This document shows, piece after piece, positions 57,079 to 64,000 of a DNA stretch of 64,000 nt; position 1 is the first letter of the stretch, and every line of letters begins with the position of its first letter. Under the pieces are notes generated by a model, which was not told the DNA's origin, did not search any database, and saw only the letters and a program-made list of their open reading frames with translations. Source of the stretch: Microbulbifer sp. YPW16 (GTDB lineage: Bacteria; Pseudomonadota; Gammaproteobacteria; Pseudomonadales; Cellvibrionaceae); contig NZ_CP089928.1 of NCBI RefSeq assembly GCF_021290385.1, forward strand, positions 2,712,501-2,776,500, written 5' to 3'. Position numbers and translations under genes: made by a program.

Positions 57079-57435
57079 TTGAGAGCGTATAAATTGAAGT
57101 TGTGGAGATGGGAAAAAGGTAGGCAGAATACCGGCTATGAAAAGCTTTTCGTGCTCGGTTCGAAATGGCCAATGCCTTTTGATTGTTATCTTCTGAGATT
57201 CAGAGAAGGTGCAGAAATTCCACCCCATAAGGATAGGGTTAGTTCAGGTAGCCACTACCGATTGAATGTAGTTATAAAAAAGGCAAATTCTGGTGGTGAG
57301 TTTCTGTGTGATTCGCCAATTTTTGAGAATTCGAGGGTAAAGTACTTCCGTCCAGACCTGTCAGAGCATTCAGTATCAAGGGTGGTTTCAGGTACACGTT
57401 ATGTGCTCAGCCTCGGTTGGGTGCGGCACGCATAA
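57079..57435 (+). CDS. Cassette protein 7, 2OG-Fe(II) oxygenase-like
   Basis: A 118-residue protein with PPHKDRV supplying a His-x-Asp pair, HYRLNVVIKKANSGGEF, and SEHSVSRVVSGTRYVLSLGWV with a distal His and Arg, the layout of small 2-oxoglutarate/Fe(II) oxygenases. It is shorter than most. The start is uncertain (TTG at 57079, no clear ribosome site). The stop lies in attC 8. The substrate is unknown. Confidence 0.7.
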   Translation: MRAYKLKLWRWEKGRQNTGYEKLFVLGSKWPMPFDCYLLRFREGAEIPPHKDRVSSGSHYRLNVVIKKANSGGEFLCDSPIFENSRVKYFRPDLSEHSVSRVVSGTRYVLSLGWVRHA

Positions 57436-57596
57436 CAAGGCGCAGCATTCGCCCGCAAAAAAGCGTGGCCTGCGATGTCCTGCACTCCGCTTCACTTCAC
57501 TCTCGGTTGTCGATCACCATCAGAGTATGAAAGCTGACAGACATAAAGTGTCTCCGAAAGTGGTAGCAGATTACCAGCCTATACTGGGCGTTAATA
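57430..57596 (+). other. attC site 8, unusually long or composite
   Basis: R'' GCATAACAAGGCGCAGC at 57430 is canonical, and a plausible R' (GGGCGTTAATA) lies at 57590. The 167-bp distance is much longer than the other sites and the arms pair poorly, so it may be two half sites joined by a deletion. It marks the right end of the array. Confidence 0.6.
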
Positions 57597-58029
57597 ACCC
57601 AGGCTCCGAGGGGATGGCGCCGAACACGGCTTAAAGAAAGTAGGTCCAGTATTAAGTGCGTCATGCCCCAAACTTTTTCGGTTAGTCTCCGGGGCAGTTT
57701 CCCACCTAAGATTAACTATCTGCTCGACCGAGAGCTCATCCTTGCCGTTATGACAAGAGTCGATCTGTTGGCGTTGGATATGCACTTGCGTAGGTCCCGA
57801 TACATTCAAAGAAGCTCAGTGGCACCGTTTTCTCTCAAAGAGCGCGCTGTTGGGATTGCCAGTCGATACCGAATGGCGTGCCGATTAACCGGAATAGGAG
57901 GCGAAATAATCGCTGCCAGACTGAGTGAATTAAAGCTATCCCTAGTGCTGAAAACTGTGCCGGCTAAAGCACTGTTCGAAAGAACCTCGGCTAGTATGTG
58001 AGCATCACGAAAGCCAGTGGAATTCGAAC
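57597..58029. other. Right border region, no confident gene
   Basis: After the last R' there is a 433-bp stretch before the isochorismatase gene. A 112-codon forward frame (57663-58001) and a shorter reverse frame exist, but neither has a good start, a ribosome site or family likeness. It may hold a decayed cassette or the remains of a chromosomal gene. Confidence 0.4.
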
Positions 58030-58656
58030 ATGAACAAGCCTTACGTAAAGCTCGATAAGAATGATGCAGCTGTTCTCCTTGTAGATCACCAGTCCGGCCT
58101 GATGTCACTGGTGCGTGACATCGAACCTGACATGTTCAAGAACAATGTGCTGGCCCTTGCCGACCTGACAGAATACTTCAAACTGCCGGCAATTTTGACG
58201 ACAAGCTTTGAGGATGGGCCGAATGGTCCCCTGGTCCCAGAACTGAAAGAGAAATTTCCCGGCGCGCCATTTATTGCCAGGCCGGGCCAGATCAATGCCT
58301 GGGACAATGAGGACTTCGTCAAGGCTGTAAAAGCCACGGGCAAGAAGCAGCTGATCATTGCGGGAATTGTCACCGAAGTCTGTGTGGCGTTTCCGGCATT
58401 GTCCGCGATTGAGGAGGGATTCGAGGTGTTTGTTGTGACAGATGCGTCGGGGACCTTTAACGAGCTGACTCGCCACTCGGCGTGGAACCGGATGACGCAG
58501 GCCGGTGCGCAACTGATGACATGGTTCGGCCTCGCCTGTGAATTACACCGGGACTGGCGCAACGATGTAGAAGGTCTTGCCACACTGTTTAGCAACCATA
58601 TCCCGGATTATCGCAACCTGATGACCAGCTATGACAGGGCGGGTTCAGGAAAGTAG
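58030..58656 (+). CDS. YcaC-type isochorismatase-family hydrolase
   Basis: A 208-residue cysteine hydrolase. The catalytic Asp is in AAVLLVDHQSGL, a Lys in KATGKKQLIIAGI, and the Cys nucleophile in GIVTEVCVAFPAL. Length and the LVDHQ/TEVCV pair match the YcaC subgroup, whose substrate is unknown. It is the first chromosomal gene right of the integron array and is followed by an amidohydrolase. Confidence 0.9.
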   Translation: MNKPYVKLDKNDAAVLLVDHQSGLMSLVRDIEPDMFKNNVLALADLTEYFKLPAILTTSFEDGPNGPLVPELKEKFPGAPFIARPGQINAWDNEDFVKAVKATGKKQLIIAGIVTEVCVAFPALSAIEEGFEVFVVTDASGTFNELTRHSAWNRMTQAGAQLMTWFGLACELHRDWRNDVEGLATLFSNHIPDYRNLMTSYDRAGSGK

Positions 58657-58801
58657 AGGATCCTTGTGGCGAGGTGAATTTATCCTGCTTGCCTCGAGCC
58701 CCCGAAATAGCGGGCTTTGGAGTGGTGTAACCGGGGCATGGTTGGCACCGCTTGTGGCAATGGCCTGGTAACGCTGTCCTGGCGCGACGGAGACAAATAT
58801 C

Positions 58802-60565
58802 GTGAAATCGGTAGCTTACTTTCTGCTGGCAATTTGCGCGGGCTATGCGGGTACGACGCTGGGTGCGCCCGACCTGATTGTCACCAACGCGAAGGTGACA
58901 AGCTTCAGTGGTGGCGACAACCTCACCGCCTTTGCTGTCAAGGATGGTGTCTTCACTGAAGTCAGTGAAAATGCCGACGAACTGCTGGCAAAGAAGGGCA
59001 AGGACACAAAGGTCATTGATGCCGGTGGGCGCCGCGTAATCCCGGGACTCAACGACTCCCATGTGCACGCCGTCAGGGGTGGGCGTTTTTACAACACCGA
59101 GACCCGCTGGGAGGGCGTGGAAAGCCTGGAAGAAGGGCTGGAGATGATCAGCGAACAGGCCAGGCGTACCCCGGAAGGCCAGTGGGTGCGGGTGATCGGC
59201 GGCTGGTCCCCCTACCAGTTCAGGGAAAAGCGCATGCCCACAGTGGCGGAGATTAACCAGGCTGCGCCTGATACCCCGGTATTTGTGCTTTTCCTGTACT
59301 CCGGTGGGATTCTCAACAAGGCGGGTATGAAAGCCCTGGGCGTCAACCGCGACAGTGTGGCCCCCGAGGGAAGCCGCTATGAGCGGGACGACCAGGGTAA
59401 CCCCACCGGGAGACTCATCGCTGATCCCAACCCGATGATCCTCTACCGGACCATTGGTGCACTGCCAGCACTGAATGCGGAGCAGCAATACAATTCCTCG
59501 GTCCAGTTTTATCGCCACCTGCTCAGCCTGGGCGAGACAAGCTCGGTGGATGCAGGGGGAGGCGGCCACCAGTTCCCGGATGACTATAAAGCCTCCACCA
59601 AAATGGCAAAAGATGGGGAGCTACCCGTGCGGATCTCTGCTTACCTGTTCCCCCAGGAGCCCGGCAAGGAACTGGCGCAGTTCAAAAAGTGGATGGCCAA
59701 TTACGATCACGACCAGAACCTTCACAGCGGCCACGAAAATGGCTATGTGGTAGAGGGTGGCGGTGAGTTCCTGGTCTGGTCCGCGGCTGACTATGAGAAC
59801 TTCACCTCGGCGCGGCCGGACCTGAAGGAGAACGCGGAAGAGGAGCTGGAGGCGGTGGTGCGTCTGCACGTAAAGCAGGGTTGGCCATTCAGGCTCCACG
59901 CTACCTACGACGAATCCATTGGCCATATTCTCAACGTGCTGGAGAAGGTGAACAAGACCCAGCCACTCAACAAGGTCCGCTGGGCCATCGACCATGCGGA
60001 GACCGTCTCGGACAAGAACCTCGAGCGGATCAAGGCCCTTGGTGGCGGGGTCGCGGTACAGGGCCGTATGGCCTTTGCCGGGGAGTACTTCATTGACCGC
60101 TACGGCAAAGAAGCCGCAGGTCGCGCGCCGCCGATCCGCAAGATGCTGGAGATGGGTATCCCGGTGGGGCTTGGCACCGACGGCACCCGTGTGGCCAGCT
60201 TCAACCCCTGGGTGACCTACTACTGGGTTGTTTCCGGCCGAACTGTTGGCGGAACCGAGTTATACGGTAAGGACAATCGCCTGGACCGCAAGACGGCACT
60301 GAAGCTGTTTACCAGAGGGTCCGCCTGGTTCTCCGGTGAGGAGGACAGCAAGGGGGATATCGCGCCGGGAATGGTGGCCGATTTTGCCATCCTCGATCAG
60401 GATATATTCGAGGTGGACGAGCGCAAGCTGCTGGATACCCGGGCCGACCTGACCGCAGTCAATGGTGAAGTTCGGTACGCCTCCGAGGCGTTCCCGGAAT
60501 ACCACCAGCCGCCGACAAAAGCCCTGCCCGAGTGGTCACCGGTGAACAGCATGGAGAGGCGCTAG
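58802..60565 (+). CDS. Exported amidohydrolase (amidohydrolase_3, YtcJ-like)
   Basis: A 587-residue metal-dependent hydrolase with a signal peptide (GTG start, cleavage near TTLGA). Metal ligands are in PGLNDSHVHAVRGG, LHATYDESI, WAIDHAETVSD and GLGTDGTRVASFNPW. The family hydrolyses amides in diverse compounds; the substrate is unknown. It is in a same-direction run with the YcaC-like hydrolase and an outer-membrane porin-like protein. Confidence 0.9.
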   Translation: MKSVAYFLLAICAGYAGTTLGAPDLIVTNAKVTSFSGGDNLTAFAVKDGVFTEVSENADELLAKKGKDTKVIDAGGRRVIPGLNDSHVHAVRGGRFYNTETRWEGVESLEEGLEMISEQARRTPEGQWVRVIGGWSPYQFREKRMPTVAEINQAAPDTPVFVLFLYSGGILNKAGMKALGVNRDSVAPEGSRYERDDQGNPTGRLIADPNPMILYRTIGALPALNAEQQYNSSVQFYRHLLSLGETSSVDAGGGGHQFPDDYKASTKMAKDGELPVRISAYLFPQEPGKELAQFKKWMANYDHDQNLHSGHENGYVVEGGGEFLVWSAADYENFTSARPDLKENAEEELEAVVRLHVKQGWPFRLHATYDESIGHILNVLEKVNKTQPLNKVRWAIDHAETVSDKNLERIKALGGGVAVQGRMAFAGEYFIDRYGKEAAGRAPPIRKMLEMGIPVGLGTDGTRVASFNPWVTYYWVVSGRTVGGTELYGKDNRLDRKTALKLFTRGSAWFSGEEDSKGDIAPGMVADFAILDQDIFEVDERKLLDTRADLTAVNGEVRYASEAFPEYHQPPTKALPEWSPVNSMERR

Positions 60566-60626
60566 CTGATAGTCCAGCGCCGCCGACGAACATTCGCTTT
60601 GCACCCATCCTACAGAGCTGGCGCGG

Positions 60627-62039
60627 ATGCGTAGTTCCGGGAAGATGCACTTTCTATCCACCGGATTCGCTACCATTTCCCTGCTGTTGAGCGTGGGGGG
60701 AATGGCGGATTCCAGTGGCCTGCCCCCGATAGAAAAATTACGCTACCAGGAGGACTATTCCGAACTGGCGAATAGGCCGCCCGCATCCTGCTGGCCGGAC
60801 TGCTGGAAGTATATCCCGCTTGGAAATCGCTCCGGCCGCTACCTGACCATCGGCGGCGAGGTGCGACAGCGCTACGAGTACACCGACAACCCCACCTTCG
60901 GTGAGGACGAGCAGGACAAGCATGGCGTCTGGCTCCAGCGCTATTCACTGCTCGGCGACCTGCACTGGAATCGACACCTGCGCTTCTTCGGCCAGCTCAC
61001 CAGCGCGCTGGAAGCCGGTCGCGCCGCCGGCCCGAGCCCCGTGGATGAAGACGAGCTGGAGTGGCAGAACGCATTCCTGGAACTGGGGCGGGAGACCCGC
61101 GCCGGCCGTGAAGCCACACTGCGCCTCGGCCGGCAGGAGATGGTATTGGGCTCTGGTCGGCTTGTTGATGTCCGCGAGGGACCGAACGTCCGGCGAACCT
61201 TCGACGGTGGCAGGGGGTTCGTCATCGACAGCCGCTGGCGTATCGACCTGCTGGCTGCTCGACCCCGCCGGGACCTGCGGGGTGTTTTTGATGACGATAG
61301 CAATAACAACCAGGCGCTGTGGGGCATCTACAGCGTATTACAGCAGCCGTTGCCCTTCCCGGGTGACCTGGATCTCTACTACCTGGGGTACGAAAATGAG
61401 GGCTCCACCTACGTGCAGGGGACTGCGCATGAGGATCGCCATTCCCTTGGCGCCCGTTACTGGGGCGAGGCAGGCAACTGGCGCTGGAACTGGGAGGCGC
61501 TCTACCAGTTTGGGCACTTTGGTCAGGGAGATATCAGCGCCTGGACCCTGGCGACCGAAACGACACGCCGATGGCAAGCCGTTCACCTGCAGCCGGCACT
61601 GAAGCTGAGCATTAATGTTGCCAGTGGTGACAGCGACCCGGACGACGATGACCTGGGCACCTTCAATCCGCTCTATCCCCGGGGGAACTACTTTTCCGAA
61701 GCTGCGGTTTTTGGTCCGCGCAACTTTTATAACTTTCACGTGTTTCTCTACCTACAGCCTTCAGAGAAACTGGCGTTTACAACTGACCTGAACCTTTTCT
61801 GGCGCCTGGAGAAGGAAGACGGGCTCTACAGCCCCAGCGGGCAGATAGTCCGGGGGCCCAACGGCAGTGACAACCATTTTGCGTTCACCGCGCTGTCACT
61901 GACTGCCGAATACACGTTCCGCCGCGGGCTGGCATTTACCGCGATTTACACCCATGGCAATCCGGAAAAGTTCCTGCGTGAAGCCGGGCCGTCCGAGGAT
62001 ATCGGGTTTACCGAAATTACATTGCAGTATCGGTTCTGA
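60627..62039 (+). CDS. Alginate-export-family outer-membrane protein
   Basis: A 470-residue protein with a signal peptide (about residues 1-26) and a beta-barrel body that matches the alginate_exp family: YLTIGGEVRQRYEYTDNP, LGRQEMVLGSGRLVDVREGPNVRR and GNYFSEAAVFGPRNFYNFH. The last residue is Phe (LQYRF), as in barrels inserted by BAM. These proteins are channels for anionic substrates or exported polymer. No alginate synthesis genes are in the window. A start at 60645 is also possible. Confidence 0.85.
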   Translation: MRSSGKMHFLSTGFATISLLLSVGGMADSSGLPPIEKLRYQEDYSELANRPPASCWPDCWKYIPLGNRSGRYLTIGGEVRQRYEYTDNPTFGEDEQDKHGVWLQRYSLLGDLHWNRHLRFFGQLTSALEAGRAAGPSPVDEDELEWQNAFLELGRETRAGREATLRLGRQEMVLGSGRLVDVREGPNVRRTFDGGRGFVIDSRWRIDLLAARPRRDLRGVFDDDSNNNQALWGIYSVLQQPLPFPGDLDLYYLGYENEGSTYVQGTAHEDRHSLGARYWGEAGNWRWNWEALYQFGHFGQGDISAWTLATETTRRWQAVHLQPALKLSINVASGDSDPDDDDLGTFNPLYPRGNYFSEAAVFGPRNFYNFHVFLYLQPSEKLAFTTDLNLFWRLEKEDGLYSPSGQIVRGPNGSDNHFAFTALSLTAEYTFRRGLAFTAIYTHGNPEKFLREAGPSEDIGFTEITLQYRF

Positions 62040-62270
62040 TACTGGTCCGGGTGAACCCCTGCTTCGGGAAGCGCTTCGCTGTTCGGGGTGATCGGGCATT
62101 CCAGGCGGTGCCTGGTCTTATTGTTGTGGACGCGAAATTAGTATTAATCGCCCGGTCGCTGCCAGGCGCAACTTGCCCGGGATCGGGCAAAGGCCGAGGA
62201 GAGCGACTGTTATGCCCCTCATCGTTGGCTGCGCAGGCGAGGATAAAAGCGGGAGAGGGAAAACCTGCAA

Positions 62271-62297
62271 GCATGCCCCGGGTTCCCCGGGGCATGC
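62271..62297. terminator. Strong hairpin between convergent genes
   Basis: GCATGCCCCGGG-TTC-CCCGGGGCATGC is a perfect 12-bp stem with a 3-nt loop. It lacks a T-run but lies between convergent genes and may act as a bidirectional stop. Confidence 0.5.
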
Positions 62298-62327
62298 TGA
62301 AGCTACTGTGGGCCCGTGTTCCCGGCG

Positions 62328-63434
62328 TTAAAAAGCGTAAGTGACGGCACCAAAGCCCTTGATCACACGGTCATCGTCGACAATCGGGCTGTCGGTGATG
62401 TCACTGCCCAGGTCTTCCACGCCGACACTGAGTATCACCCGCCAGTTTTCGGTAATCTCATACAGGCCGCCAAGGCCAACCTCGACGGTGACGGTGTCGC
62501 CCACGTTGTAAGCCGGGCGGGCCGGCGTAGCCGCGGAAACGGGAACACCAAAGTCATAGTCGGCCAGGTCGCTGCTCAGCCAGTTGACGCCCAGTTCCGG
62601 TGACAGGCGCAGCTTGCCGAACTGGAAACCGCGGGATACCCGCGCCACTGCACTGCCACCGCCGATCTGGTCCAGCACATCGTGCTCATAACCCAGGTCG
62701 AACTCGAAACCGTTGGGGCCCTCGTAAACCAGGCCCAGGCCCGCCATCAGCGTGCTGTCGCGATCGCCCAGGCCCTCCAGGAAGTCGGAGTCGTCCTCTT
62801 CGTAGGCACCGACACGATAAGTCGCCGTGATTGCCAGGCGCAGGGTGTCGCTGCCCAGGATGCCGTAACGCAGCGCCGGGCCTATCCACTGTAACCGGTC
62901 ACCGAAATAGGTGATGGCGGGAATCGGCTGCACCACAGTGGTGTCGGAACCCACATACGGGCTGCTGCGGGTGATCACGCCCAGGCCCACGCCCCACTGG
63001 CCTGACTCGCCGAGAATCTCGTATAGCTCGATTTTGACTTCGTTGGGCCGGTCCTGCGCTACGTAGAAACTTGCCTGCTGGAAGCTGGGGGGGCCCTTGG
63101 GCTGGTAGTTGTTGGACAGGCCGATGCGCTCCCGGGGGATGCCGATAAAGTTGCGGTCAAGCGCCCGGTTATTGTTCGAGTCGAGGTACACGAGCACCGC
63201 GACCTCGCCGGCAGGGGCATCGGGAATCACGTAATTCTGCCCGGGCTGGATGTCATAGCGCACCTCGCGCGCGGGACGCCGGAAATCACCAAAAGCATCC
63301 GGGTCATCGTAAACCTGCAGTACGACCACTCCCTCTGGCGGCAGGTTTTGCATGCGAACATTAATATCGGCTGCGCTGGCAGTCGCGGATGCGAGCAACG
63401 AGAACAGCAGTGAAAGTACGGCTGGTTGTTTCAT
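62328..63434 (-). CDS. DUF2141-MipA/OmpV fusion outer-membrane protein
   Basis: A 368-residue exported protein. After the signal peptide (cleavage near TASAAD) comes a DUF2141 domain (about residues 22-130: VVVLQVYDDPDAFGD, LVYLDSNNNRALDRNFIGIP). The remainder is a MipA/OmpV-type barrel (GLGVITRSSPYVGSDTTVV ... GFGAVTYAF) ending in Phe. MipA proteins anchor peptidoglycan enzymes or help resistance; DUF2141 is of unknown function. The ATG at 63434 begins the signal sequence. Confidence 0.87.
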   Translation of the reverse strand: MKQPAVLSLLFSLLASATASAADINVRMQNLPPEGVVVLQVYDDPDAFGDFRRPAREVRYDIQPGQNYVIPDAPAGEVAVLVYLDSNNNRALDRNFIGIPRERIGLSNNYQPKGPPSFQQASFYVAQDRPNEVKIELYEILGESGQWGVGLGVITRSSPYVGSDTTVVQPIPAITYFGDRLQWIGPALRYGILGSDTLRLAITATYRVGAYEEDDSDFLEGLGDRDSTLMAGLGLVYEGPNGFEFDLGYEHDVLDQIGGGSAVARVSRGFQFGKLRLSPELGVNWLSSDLADYDFGVPVSAATPARPAYNVGDTVTVEVGLGGLYEITENWRVILSVGVEDLGSDITDSPIVDDDRVIKGFGAVTYAF

Positions 63435-63843
63435 AAGCAGAGGTGGTCCCGGGAATTCCAACTTCTATGTACGCAGAGGCTGAAGAAGCAGATGACTGTT
63501 AATGCGGACCGCGCTCGCAGTGAATCACAGCCCGCAATCCGTTTGTCATTGCCTTCCTGCGGTGTGTCGCCCGTTGGCGCTTCAACATGCACCATGTAAC
63601 AGTGTAGGAGTTTCACAATACCCCCAATGCAGAGTCTTCCATCGGCTTTGCTCCGGTGACCGGTTCGCATTGGGGGTTGCGCACGCGCAGGTAAGGGGAC
63701 TTAACCCATCCGGGCGCGTTCAGCGTAGGGAAGGGAGAGGGCAGCTGCATGGCCGGGGCGGCCGAATTAGTGAAATCGGGAATATTTCGCAGTAGTCTGG
63801 ACTTCTCATTGACTGATAATCAAAAAACTTCTGTGGAGCTAAC
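63435..63843. other. Divergent promoter region
   Basis: The 409 bp lie between the divergent OmpV-type gene and the RND adaptor. An AT-rich patch near 63780-63835 probably holds the adaptor promoter. No gene or clear operator was recognised. Confidence 0.4.
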
Positions 63844-64000
63844 TTGAAAACTGTCCAACGAGGACGCTTCTGCCGCCAGCGGGGCGTTGCCACCGGTGTT
63901 GCATTACTGGCTATCACCCTGCTGACCGGGTGCGAACCGGCTGCCGAGTCTCCCGGGGAGCGGGAGCAGCCCCGGGCCCAGCCGGTGGTGACGGAAACCG
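63844..64000 (+). CDS. RND efflux periplasmic adaptor lipoprotein, start only (cut by window edge)
   Basis: A 52-residue start of an open frame beginning at a TTG with GGAG 7 nt upstream. A lipobox ITLLTGCEPA and a following QPRAQPVVTET resemble the start of membrane-fusion proteins of RND pumps, where a Cys is followed by a linker and a PVVxT strand. The rest is outside the window, so the call rests on a short stretch. Confidence 0.6.
   Translation, partial: MKTVQRGRFCRQRGVATGVALLAITLLTGCEPAAESPGEREQPRAQPVVTET

Noticed and set aside
57663-58001. 112-codon frame before the YcaC-like gene
   Set aside because: No ribosome site, no recognisable family and no attC at its end; kept only as an unassigned region.

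Overview
The window is GC-rich chromosomal DNA from a free-living gammaproteobacterium. Gene order (pilU-pilT-yggS-proC-yggT-metX-metW-rdgB-hemW; lptM-lysA-dapF-DUF484-xerC with divergent cyaY; argH-algZ-algR; comM-ubiK-glnK-amtB with a SutA-type protein) follows the Pseudomonas/Cellvibrio side of the class. The Tat-exported PhoD, TorF-type porin, MipA/OmpV protein and alginate-export-type barrel point to a marine or polysaccharide-associated relative such as the Microbulbifer/Cellvibrionales group. The taxonomic placement is inference; no rRNA is present.

Layout. 1-9.9 kb: a DinG-like helicase (cut by the window edge) coupled to a VRR-NUC nuclease, a lipoprotein, a medium-chain oxidoreductase, mtgA, a DUF4166 protein, a MORN-repeat/C13-peptidase lipoprotein and phoD. 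10.0-11.1 kb: a decayed tRNA-Arg(CCG) locus with a truncated GntR/UTRA regulator, three 137-139 bp tandem repeats, one intact tRNA and one tRNA 5' fragment. 11.2-18.5 kb: cytochrome c5, palindromic intergenic repeats, rep, a DUF3565-yaiI-GNAT-GNAT operon, a methyltransferase-like membrane protein, comM and ubiK. 18.7-22.4 kb: a nitrogen block (sigma-54 promoter, TorF porin, P-II, AmtB, second P-II) followed by a SutA homologue. 22.5-32.8 kb: a DUF3604 protein, the xerC/DUF484/dapF/lysA/lptM operon, cyaY, argH and the algZ-algR two-component pair. 33-35.7 kb: a large Ig-like/Kelch-like lipoprotein. 35.9-51.6 kb: pilU/pilT, yggS-proC-yggT, a dynamin-family GTPase, metX-metW, a DUF4426 protein, rdgB, hemW, trxA, rho, an RRM protein and ubiD.

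52.1-57.6 kb is the most unusual part: an AT-richer array of small genes on one strand, each followed by a TAACAA...GCGTTA-type site. This is a series of integron cassettes with attC sites. No integrase gene lies in the window, so it is best described as a CALIN (attC cluster lacking an integrase). An IS1182-family element sits exactly in the crossover site of one attC. Cassette products include an RraB-like protein, a cupin, a 2OG-Fe(II)-oxygenase-like protein, a CxxC-pair protein, a membrane protein and two exported proteins of unknown function.

58-64 kb returns to chromosomal genes: a YcaC-type isochorismatase hydrolase, an exported amidohydrolase, an alginate-export-type outer-membrane protein, a DUF2141-MipA/OmpV fusion, and the start of an RND periplasmic adaptor lipoprotein running off the right edge.
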